A DNA stretch of 6,625 bases, taken from positions 1 to 6,625 of the forward strand of contig CALKJV010000195.1 of assembly GCA_937995505.1 (NCBI GenBank), given 5' to 3'. Position 1 is the first letter of the stretch; each line of letters opens with the position of its first letter. The notes under the pieces were generated by a model. That model was not told the origin of the DNA, searched no databases, and saw nothing but the letters and a program-made list of their open reading frames with translations. The position numbers were made by a program, and so were the translations under genes. Below are positions 1 through 6,173 of this stretch, piece after piece. The DNA comes from an uncultured Bacteroidia bacterium (GTDB lineage: Bacteria; Bacteroidota; Bacteroidia; SpSt-205).

Positions 1-44
1 CCGAAGCCTCCCCGCCCCCCAGTATCCGAGATAGTGAAATCTCC

Positions 45-1499
45 ATGGCCCTCAAGCAAACTACCTTCCCTAAAGGAGGTAAGTTTCCTGCTCTATCCGC
101 AGAGTTCCATGGGATGAAAATTTTTTCTCTGCGTAACGAGAAAGATATCGTCAGAGAAGCCGACATCTTCGCTAAGGAGGGCAAAATATTCTGGTACGCC
201 CTTCTGGAATACGGGGAGCGAGAGTACGTGCTGCTCGCCAAAGGGCGGCCAGAACATCGCTTTGAAGAGGTACTGAGCCGGGCTATAAGCCCTACCGGCG
301 AGGTTATCGCCATCAAACATCGTCTGCAGGGCTCCTATCGTGTCTATCTCAATGGCGAAGAAGGTCGCCCCTTAGAAGACATCTCTAATCTAGTGCTTTC
401 CCCTGATAATAAGCATCTTGCCTACATCGGCCGGAAAGGCGAAGAGTTTTTTGTATTTTTGGACAATATCGGCATGGGGCCTTTTAATCAAGTTGCCTGT
501 CTTACCTTCAAGCCAGGTACCGAAAGCGATCTATTTTTTGCTTACCAGCCTGAAAAGAACAAATGGGTCATCCGAGACCAGGTCGACAATCGCTATGGCG
601 AGCCGGTGGCTGCTGTTGATGGGCTGACTTTTTCTCCCGACGGGCACCGAATGGTGTATGTCGTCCTCAAAAATCGCAAGCTCCACCTACAAGAAGGAAC
701 TACCTTAGGACCGCCTTTTGACCTTATCTCAGATATCCGATTTACGCCAGATAGCCGACATCTTATCTATCTTGCGCAAAAAGGTGTGCAAATAGGTATT
801 ACTTGGGATAATGACCCTTTGCATTTTGCCGAGGGGATAGCGTACGTAACGGTCTCTCCAGACAGCCGCTTCGTGGCGTACGTGGCTCGCTCCAAAGACC
901 AGCAGCATCTGTACATACAGAAAAAGTCTTTTGGTTCCTACGATAAAGTAGAACGTCCTTTTATCACAAAAACCCAGCCAGCGGTAATTTATCCCGTAGT
1001 TATCCAGAAACGCCATCATATTTTTGTAAATGGAGCTCCGGAGGCAGGACCCTTTGAGGCGATTACGAAATTTAGTGGGCAGGGAGATAGCTACGCCGCC
1101 TTCATTCGGAAAAGTGCCCAAGAACACGCCGTACTTCGTGACGGGAAGTTAGGGGCTTCCTACTCTTCTGTGGATTTGATGACTTGGGATGACACGGGAA
1201 AAAACTTTGCCTACATCGCCCGACGCAAGGGAGGCTGGAGCGGAGTGGTCTGGAACGAAACCGAAAGCGACCAGTACGACTTTGTGCAGCATCTAATCTT
1301 CGCTCCGGGCGGAAGGGCTTTGTTGTTTTTCGCCCGACGGCGAGATGGCTGGTATGCCGTGCTGAACGATATGCCTATTCCTGAGTCTCTCTGTCAGGAG
1401 ATCCTCTGTGCGCCGGTCTATGACGAGCGGTTTCGAGCGTTCGTGTATCTGTATCGGCAGGGGCGCGATGTGTATGAAGGGCGCATTGCCCTGCGATGA
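45..1499 (+). CDS. Uncharacterised tandem beta-propeller repeat protein (PD40/WD40-like), probably cytoplasmic
   Basis: I cannot assign a function. The 484-residue protein is almost wholly repetitive from about residue 38 to the end. Units of 37-40 residues share a hydrophobic strand, an SPD/TPD-type turn, a second strand of the AY[IV] type, a basic/polar stretch, a third strand and often a GPF-x2-[VI] ending. Clear copies include FSPDG (196-200), FTPDS (233-237), VSPDS (270-274), LSPDN (118-122), and GPF at 145-147 and 335-337. This resembles PD40/TolB-like propeller blades, which usually serve as binding scaffolds. There is no hydrophobic N-terminal signal and no membrane segment, so a cytoplasmic location is inferred. 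The ATG at 45 is the first in the window, but the frame is open back to base 3, so the start may be further upstream. The gene overlaps ribD by ATGA, implying translational coupling. It could instead be an exported protein if the true N-terminus is missing. Confidence 0.85.
   Translation: MALKQTTFPKGGKFPALSAEFHGMKIFSLRNEKDIVREADIFAKEGKIFWYALLEYGEREYVLLAKGRPEHRFEEVLSRAISPTGEVIAIKHRLQGSYRVYLNGEEGRPLEDISNLVLSPDNKHLAYIGRKGEEFFVFLDNIGMGPFNQVACLTFKPGTESDLFFAYQPEKNKWVIRDQVDNRYGEPVAAVDGLTFSPDGHRMVYVVLKNRKLHLQEGTTLGPPFDLISDIRFTPDSRHLIYLAQKGVQIGITWDNDPLHFAEGIAYVTVSPDSRFVAYVARSKDQQHLYIQKKSFGSYDKVERPFITKTQPAVIYPVVIQKRHHIFVNGAPEAGPFEAITKFSGQGDSYAAFIRKSAQEHAVLRDGKLGASYSSVDLMTWDDTGKNFAYIARRKGGWSGVVWNETESDQYDFVQHLIFAPGGRALLFFARRRDGWYAVLNDMPIPESLCQEILCAPVYDERFRAFVYLYRQGRDVYEGRIALR
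156..1496 (+). repeat. About twelve degenerate ~38-residue propeller repeats within the first gene
   Basis: Reading the protein by phase gives units at residues about 38-75, 76-112, 113-150, 151-190, 191-227, 228-264, 265-301, 302-339, 340-375, 376-413, 414-451 and 452-484. The period is nearly constant although sequence identity is low. The unit at 302-339 is the weakest, having lost the SPD turn but kept GPF. One unit of this size normally makes one four-stranded blade, so twelve suggests two propellers (for example 6+6 or 7+5) rather than one. The blade count is by eye. The repeat is visible at protein level only; the DNA is not a near-identical tandem array, so this is an old duplication. 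Confidence 0.7.
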
Positions 1500-2560
1500 G
1501 TAGGGAGCGCTGTCTTACAGAGCTATCGGCTGGCTTAACCCCCCAAGATATACTCTGCCTCGGGCGGGCCTTAGCGCTAGCCCGTCGCGCCTCTCCCGCA
1601 GAAGTGGAACCCAACCCGCCTGTAGGTGCCGTTATTGCTATCTCCGATAGTATCTTAGGGGAAGGCTACCATCGCCTTTATGGAGGGCCCCATGCAGAGA
1701 TAGAAGCCCTCCGCCAAGTCCGATTTCCCGAAAAGCTCCCCGAGGCTACCCTCTATGTAACCTTGGAGCCCTGTTGCCACTCGGGTAAAAAAACTCCACC
1801 GTGTGTACCGGCGGTGATTCGGTCGGGGATTCGCCGGGTAGTCATTGGACAGATAGATCCTAACCCGGCTGTGCGCGGCGAAGGTATACGGCAGCTGCGA
1901 GCCGCAGGCGTGGAGGTCATTCTAGCCCCAGACTCTCGGCCTTTCCGTCGTCTGCTGCGACACTTTGAGACGAATGTACACTTTCAGCGCCCTTACCTGA
2001 CGCTCAAGTGGGCCCAAACCCCTGGCCCGACAAGACAGTTTCCCTTCCCCGGAGGTATTATAGGCAGTCGGCAGATCGGACGATGGCCTATATCAGGTTT
2101 CTGGGGGCGGGTATGGGGGCATCGCTTGCGAGCTGCCCATAGCCATATCGCTGTAGGATATCGCACGTGGGTATTAGACTCGCCGACACTTACCACGCGG
2201 CTATTTCCAGGCGGTAGCCCAAAGCGCATCGTCTTTTATAAGCCAGGCCGCTTGGTGCCTGAGTCCACCGAAGGCGTGTCATTCTTTCCCTTGGGCGAGG
2301 TAAGTACCGCTACCCTCCAAAAGCTGTATCAGGAGCATCGGGTGGGTTCTCTGCTTATTGAGGGGGGGGCGCAGCTCCTAGAGCAATTTCTGGCCGCAGA
2401 CATATACGATGAAGTGCAAGTGCTTGTTTCTTCTACAGCGCCCTCTCCTCCAGTCGTTGAAGCTGTCCGAGCACCAGCTTGGCCTCGTCTCATGTGGCGT
2501 CGTACTGTGCTTAGCGCTACGGAGGAGCTCTGGCGCGGTCGGCCGTTCAATTCCCCCTAA
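1496..2560 (+). CDS. ribD: RibD: bifunctional diaminohydroxyphosphoribosylaminopyrimidine deaminase / 5-amino-6-(5-phosphoribosylamino)uracil reductase
   Basis: The product catalyses two cytoplasmic steps of riboflavin synthesis: zinc-dependent deamination of the pyrimidine, then NADPH-dependent reduction of the ribosyl group. The 354 residues fit the family length. The N-terminal deaminase domain (about 15-150) has PNPPVGAVI (39-47), the catalytic HAE at 66-68 (H66 ligand, E68 proton shuttle) and the zinc cysteines in EPCCHSGKKTPPC (C93 and C103), followed by DPNPAVRGEG (121-130). The C-terminal reductase domain (about 165-350) keeps LKWAQ (170-174), HRLRA (209-213), the G-x2-T...D-x-P-x-L-x2-R block (221-235) and LIEGGAQLL (287-295). 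The usual S-x-D-G after LKxA is replaced by TPGP (175-178). The start overlaps the previous stop as ATGA, with no good ribosome-binding site, so reinitiation from gene 1 is likely. The EGG motif is encoded across a run of eight G (2362-2369). Confidence 0.95.
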   Translation: MSRERCLTELSAGLTPQDILCLGRALALARRASPAEVEPNPPVGAVIAISDSILGEGYHRLYGGPHAEIEALRQVRFPEKLPEATLYVTLEPCCHSGKKTPPCVPAVIRSGIRRVVIGQIDPNPAVRGEGIRQLRAAGVEVILAPDSRPFRRLLRHFETNVHFQRPYLTLKWAQTPGPTRQFPFPGGIIGSRQIGRWPISGFWGRVWGHRLRAAHSHIAVGYRTWVLDSPTLTTRLFPGGSPKRIVFYKPGRLVPESTEGVSFFPLGEVSTATLQKLYQEHRVGSLLIEGGAQLLEQFLAADIYDEVQVLVSSTAPSPPVVEAVRAPAWPRLMWRRTVLSATEELWRGRPFNSP

Positions 2561-2582
2561 ACTTTCCAGCCCTACTTTTAGT

Positions 2583-2590
2583 TAATTTTG
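2583..2590 (+). promoter_or_regulatory. Possible Bacteroidota-type -7 promoter element upstream of sdhC
   Basis: The octamer TAATTTTG matches the Bacteroidota primary sigma -7 consensus TAnnTTTG. It lies in the 34-base gap between ribD and sdhC, four bases before the sdhC ATG. Transcription from it would start almost at the ATG and give a leaderless or near-leaderless sdhCAB message. I see no convincing TTG-type -33 element at the right distance upstream; the best nearby T-run is CTTT at 2562-2565. The match may simply reflect the AT-rich leader that helps initiation in this phylum. Confidence 0.25.
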
Positions 2591-2594
2591 CTGC

Positions 2595-3272
2595 ATGGCT
2601 ACCACGACTTCCCCCACCAAAGGAGCTTGGCTCCACACTACCGTGGGCCGCAAAGTCCTAATGGCGGCTACTGGGCTTTTTCTGATAACCTTCCTTGTCG
2701 TGCACTTAGCGGGGAACCTCCTCCTTTTGCGTAATGATGGCGGTGCGGCCTTCAACGCCTATGCAGAGTTTATGAGTACGAATCCCCTCATCCGAGTGCT
2801 GGAAATAGGCCTCTTTGCAGGTTTTGTAGTGCATATTTATCAAGGATTATACTTTATCTTCACGGAGCGCCGTGCCCGCCCCAAAGGCTATACCCTCAAT
2901 CAAGCTTCAGCTAATAGCAATATCTTTTCCCGCACCATGCGCCTAAGCGCTGTCGTGGTGCTGGTCTTTCTGGTAGTGCATTTGCGGCACTTTTTCGTGG
3001 AACATCGCCTCTTAGGCACTCCGCTTACGATGTATGAGTCTTGCAAGATTGCCTTTGAGAATCCCTACTATAGCGCCTTTTATGTACTGAGCATGGTCTT
3101 GCTCGCGTTTCATTTGGCGCATGGGTTTTACAGCGGCTTCCAGACCTTAGGCCTCGTGCTCAATAAACGCATAGAGCGCCTTCTCAAATGGGGAGCTGCA
3201 GGCTTCGCATTTCTCGTGCCGCTGGGCTTTGCTATCATTCCGATGTACTTTCTCTTGAGCAAATATCTATAG
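2595..3272 (+). CDS. sdhC: Succinate dehydrogenase/fumarate reductase cytochrome b558 subunit (single dihaem membrane anchor)
   Basis: This is the inner-membrane anchor of complex II. It binds two haems b and passes electrons from the SdhB clusters to quinone, probably menaquinone. The 225 residues contain five hydrophobic segments, at about 19-45, 66-90, 117-137, 158-182 and 198-222, as expected for the type B, one-polypeptide anchor, so no sdhD is needed. Likely axial haem ligands are H37 (VVHLAGN), H80 (VVHIYQG), H129 (VVHLRHF) and H173 (FHLAHGF; H176 is an alternative). Their spacing resembles the four ligands of Wolinella FrdC. E58 lies 21 residues after H37, near where Wolinella FrdC has its quinone-site glutamate (Glu66); that equivalence is inferred. 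TVGRKVLMAATGLFL (16-30) is a family-typical start to helix I. The ATG at 2595 gives a full-length N-terminus; no Shine-Dalgarno sequence is present. sdhA follows after three bases. Confidence 0.95.
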   Translation: MATTTSPTKGAWLHTTVGRKVLMAATGLFLITFLVVHLAGNLLLLRNDGGAAFNAYAEFMSTNPLIRVLEIGLFAGFVVHIYQGLYFIFTERRARPKGYTLNQASANSNIFSRTMRLSAVVVLVFLVVHLRHFFVEHRLLGTPLTMYESCKIAFENPYYSAFYVLSMVLLAFHLAHGFYSGFQTLGLVLNKRIERLLKWGAAGFAFLVPLGFAIIPMYFLLSKYL

Positions 3273-3275
3273 CCT

Positions 3276-5255
3276 ATGTCTGAAATACTGACGGCTCCGA
3301 GCCCTACGATTACCGCTCCGCTGACTTGGAGCGAAGGAAATTTGATTGAAACCTCGCGCTGCCCTTCTGGTGACTTAGAGAAGCGCTGGACTCGCCACAA
3401 AGACAACCTGCGCCTGGTAGCCCCACACAATAAGCGCAAACTGGATATAATTGTAGTAGGCGCAGGCTTGGCGGGGGCTTCTGCGGCTGCGAGCCTTGGG
3501 GAACTCGGCTATCGGGTCAAAGTCTTTGTCTACCACAATTCCCCACGCCGGGCTCATAGCATTGCTGCCCAAGGCGGCATCAATGCCGCAAAAAACTATC
3601 GCAATGACGGCGATAGCATCTGGCGTCTCTTCTATGACACTATCAAGGGAGGCGACTTTCGTGCCCGCGAGTCTAATGTCTATCGCTTAGCGGAGGTCAG
3701 TGTAAAGATTATTGACCATTGTGTAGCGCAGGGAATACCGTTTGCGCGGGAGTATGGGGGGTATTTGGATACCCGGTCTTTTGGTGGGGCGCAGCTCATG
3801 CGCACCTTCTATGCCCGTGGGCAAACAGGCCAGCAGCTGCTCTTGGGCGCGTATAATGCCCTTCAGCGGCAAGTGGCAGCCGGTACGGTCCAAGTCTTCT
3901 ACAACTACGAGGTGCTAGATATCGTAGTAGAAGAGGGTCGCGCCAAAGGCATCATTGTACGCAATCTAATTACAGGCGAAATCCAGCGAGTAGCGGCACA
4001 CGCTACGGTGCTCGCCACAGGCGGCTACGGCAACGCCTACTTCCTCTCTACAAATGCTCGTCTCTCTAATGCTACGGCCACTTGGCGTGCGCATCGCCGG
4101 GGCGCCTACTTCGCCAATCCCAGCTTCGTGCAAATACACCCTACCTGCATACCTCAGTCTGGGGATTACCAATCTAAGCTCACCTTGATGAGTGAGAGTT
4201 TGCGTAATGATGGGCGGGTATGGGTACCTCGCACCCCTGGCGATAAGCGCCGCCCCCAAGGTATCCCCGAAAGTGAGCGTTGGTATTACTTAGAAGAGTG
4301 GTACCCGTCTTTCGGGAACCTCGTACCGCGCGATATTGCTTCTCGAGCAGCTAAGCGCGTGTGTGATATGGGCTATGGGGTCGGGCCCACAGGCCGAGCG
4401 GTGTACCTAGACTTTTCCGACGCGATTCAGCGGTTGGGACGAGAGGTGATCTATCAGCGCTATGGAAACCTCTTTGAGATGTACGAAGAGATCACTGGTG
4501 AGAGCCCTTGGGAAACTCCTATGCGCATCTATCCCGCCGTGCATTACACCATGGGGGGCCTCTGGGTAGATTACAACCTCATGACTAATATTGAAGGGCT
4601 CTATGCGGTTGGGGAAGCCAACTTCTCGGACCATGGAGCCAATCGGCTCGGCGCAAGCGCCCTCATGCAAGGTCTAGCTGATGGGTACTTTATCTTGCCG
4701 TACACAATAGGGGATTATTTAGCTACCCAGCTTTTTGTCAAGCCCTCCACCGATACAACGGCCTTTGCCCAAGCTGAAAAAGAGACCCAGCAGCGTATTG
4801 AGAAGCTGCTCCAAACTAAGGGTACTCGCACCGTGGATGAGCTGCATCGGGAGCTGGGCAAAATCCTCTGGGACCACTGCGGCCTGGCGCGCAACGCCAA
4901 AGACCTAGCAGAAGCTTATAACGCCATTAAACTTCTCAAAGAGCGCTTCTGGAGAGAAGTAGCTGTACCCGGCACGGGCAGCGAGTTCAACCAGAACCTG
5001 GAAAAGGCCCTTCGGGTAGCTGACTTTTTAGAGTTAGGCGAGCTCATGATTATTGACGCCTACCATCGTGAGGAGTCGTGTGGCTGCCACCTGCGCGAAG
5101 AGTACCAGACCGAAGAAGGAGAAGCGCTTCGGGATGATAAGAAATTTGCCTATGTGGCAGCGTGGCAGTGGAACGGCGAAAATCAGTCTCCTACCCTACA
5201 CCAGGAGCCGCTCCAGTTTGAATTTGTGAAACCTACCGTTCGGAGCTACAAATAA
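3276..5255 (+). CDS. sdhA: Succinate dehydrogenase/fumarate reductase flavoprotein subunit
   Basis: This is the catalytic subunit of complex II on the cytoplasmic face, oxidising succinate to fumarate through covalently bound FAD. The FAD-binding GAGLAG (62-67) opens the Rossmann fold. H94 in RRAHSIAAQGG is the expected flavinylation histidine. Active-site residues by family comparison are H288 (QIHPT), E307/R310 (SESLRNDGR), R352 (VPRDIASRA, the proton-transfer arginine), H423 (HYTMGG) and R457 (GANRLGAS). The C-terminal domain carries SCGCHLREEY (601-610). The 659 residues match Bacteroidota SdhA. About 22 N-terminal residues lie before the part I can align from memory (from about SRCPSGDLEKRW), but the next in-frame Met is residue 175, so the ATG at 3276 is kept. 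It sits between sdhC (3-base gap) and sdhB (8-base gap), so it is surely co-transcribed with both. Direction of catalysis in vivo (succinate oxidation or fumarate reduction) cannot be read from sequence. Confidence 0.97.
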   Translation: MSEILTAPSPTITAPLTWSEGNLIETSRCPSGDLEKRWTRHKDNLRLVAPHNKRKLDIIVVGAGLAGASAAASLGELGYRVKVFVYHNSPRRAHSIAAQGGINAAKNYRNDGDSIWRLFYDTIKGGDFRARESNVYRLAEVSVKIIDHCVAQGIPFAREYGGYLDTRSFGGAQLMRTFYARGQTGQQLLLGAYNALQRQVAAGTVQVFYNYEVLDIVVEEGRAKGIIVRNLITGEIQRVAAHATVLATGGYGNAYFLSTNARLSNATATWRAHRRGAYFANPSFVQIHPTCIPQSGDYQSKLTLMSESLRNDGRVWVPRTPGDKRRPQGIPESERWYYLEEWYPSFGNLVPRDIASRAAKRVCDMGYGVGPTGRAVYLDFSDAIQRLGREVIYQRYGNLFEMYEEITGESPWETPMRIYPAVHYTMGGLWVDYNLMTNIEGLYAVGEANFSDHGANRLGASALMQGLADGYFILPYTIGDYLATQLFVKPSTDTTAFAQAEKETQQRIEKLLQTKGTRTVDELHRELGKILWDHCGLARNAKDLAEAYNAIKLLKERFWREVAVPGTGSEFNQNLEKALRVADFLELGELMIIDAYHREESCGCHLREEYQTEEGEALRDDKKFAYVAAWQWNGENQSPTLHQEPLQFEFVKPTVRSYK

Positions 5256-5263
5256 ATTGGCTT

Positions 5264-6031
5264 ATGCATTTCACTTTGCGAGTCTGGAGACAAAAAAATG
5301 CCCAAGATACGGGTCACTTTGAAATTTATGATATAGATGGAGTTTCGCCGGATGCCTCCTTCCTGGAAATGCTGGATGTGCTGAATGAAAAGCTCATCAA
5401 GCAAGGCAGAGAGCCAGTAGCTTTTGATCACGATTGTAGAGAGGGTATTTGCGGGTCGTGTGGGATGTTTATCAACGGCCGAGCGCATGGTCCTCTGCGC
5501 AATATCACGACCTGCCGGCTGTATATGCGGCACTTCCGAGATGGGGAGACTATTACGATTGAGCCTTTTCGTGCGAAATCCTTCCCTGTCATCAAAGACT
5601 TAGTTGTGGACCGTTCGGCGCTGGATAAGATTGTGCAGGCGGGCGGATACATCTCGGTGAATACAGGGAGTTCCCCCGACGCCAACTCTATTCCTGTACC
5701 GAAGCCTGCGGCTGACTTGGCGTTTACATATGCGGCCTGTATTGGATGCGGGGCGTGTGTGGCTGCTTGTAAAAATGCTTCGGCTATGCTCTTCACTGCG
5801 GCTAAGGTGGCGCACTTTGCTATGCTGCCCCAGGGTCAGCCTGAGCGCCGTCAGCGGGTCAAACGCATGGTCGCTCAGATGGATAAGGAGGGCTTTGGTC
5901 ATTGTACGAATACAGGGGCTTGTGCCGTAGAGTGTCCCGCTAAGATCCCTCTCACGGCTATAGCTCAGCTCCAACGCGACTTTATCTGGGCGAATCTCTC
6001 CCCTGATCCTCACGCTGCCTCATCCTCCTGA
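5264..6031 (+). CDS. sdhB: Succinate dehydrogenase/fumarate reductase iron-sulfur subunit
   Basis: This subunit carries electrons from the FAD in SdhA to the haems and quinone site of SdhC through three clusters. The N-terminal plant-type ferredoxin domain holds the [2Fe-2S] ligands C58, C63, C66 and C84. The gap before the last ligand is 17 residues, longer than the 11 in E. coli SdhB; my recollection is that this is normal for b558-type enzymes. The C-terminal domain has C159, C162, C165 and C224 for [4Fe-4S], and C169, C214 and C220 for [3Fe-4S]. The ligand spacing matches E. coli SdhB exactly in this half, although C169 is followed by K rather than the usual P. Length 255 is normal for the b558-linked form. 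The gene starts 8 bases after sdhA with no Shine-Dalgarno sequence and is the last gene of the plus-strand unit, with a hairpin about 50 bases downstream. Confidence 0.97.
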   Translation: MHFTLRVWRQKNAQDTGHFEIYDIDGVSPDASFLEMLDVLNEKLIKQGREPVAFDHDCREGICGSCGMFINGRAHGPLRNITTCRLYMRHFRDGETITIEPFRAKSFPVIKDLVVDRSALDKIVQAGGYISVNTGSSPDANSIPVPKPAADLAFTYAACIGCGACVAACKNASAMLFTAAKVAHFAMLPQGQPERRQRVKRMVAQMDKEGFGHCTNTGACAVECPAKIPLTAIAQLQRDFIWANLSPDPHAASSS

Positions 6032-6078
6032 CCTTCAGCGAAAAGCCTCTCCTCCCCATAACCTTTCCCAAAGGCGAT

Positions 6079-6096
6079 GGCCCCCTTTCGGGGGCC
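6079..6096 (+). terminator. GC-rich hairpin, probable transcription terminator after sdhB
   Basis: A perfect 7-bp stem, GGCCCCC paired with GGGGGCC around a TTTC loop, starts 47 bases after the sdhB stop and lies between convergent genes. The stem is strong but is followed by TTAC rather than a run of T, and the minus-strand side also lacks a U-tract, so it is not a textbook intrinsic terminator. A smaller CCTTT/AAAGG hairpin (6062-6074) sits just before it. Position and symmetry suggest it may end transcription from either side. Confidence 0.5.
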
Positions 6097-6173
6097 TTAC
6101 CCAGAACTCCCTGCAAAGACCAGGGGCTATACTCTGTATTACGCAATTCTGGAAGAGGGATGAAGTTGGGTTT

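Noticed and set aside
729..1127. 132-codon minus-strand open frame inside the first gene
   Set aside because: It lies opposite a well-supported repeat protein, shows no recognisable motif and has no independent start signal; it is an antisense shadow.
1780..1810. Possible insertion in the RibD zinc motif (ten-residue step between C93 and C103 instead of nine)
   Set aside because: PCCH-type motifs with one extra residue occur in other RibD proteins as far as I recall, and both ligands and the HAE are present, so this is ordinary variation.
3276..3345. Alternative shorter start for sdhA, because of about 22 extra N-terminal residues
   Set aside because: There is no other in-frame Met before residue 175, which lies past the FAD-binding motif, and the ATG at 3276 sits at a normal 3-base operon spacing.
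3272..5264. Missing sdhD
   Set aside because: The b558-type enzyme uses a single five-helix anchor with two haems, so the absence of a second anchor gene is expected.
5428..6013. Two minus-strand open frames (122 and 137 codons) opposite sdhB
   Set aside because: sdhB is certain from its complete set of cluster cysteines; the antisense frames overlap each other and have no family features.
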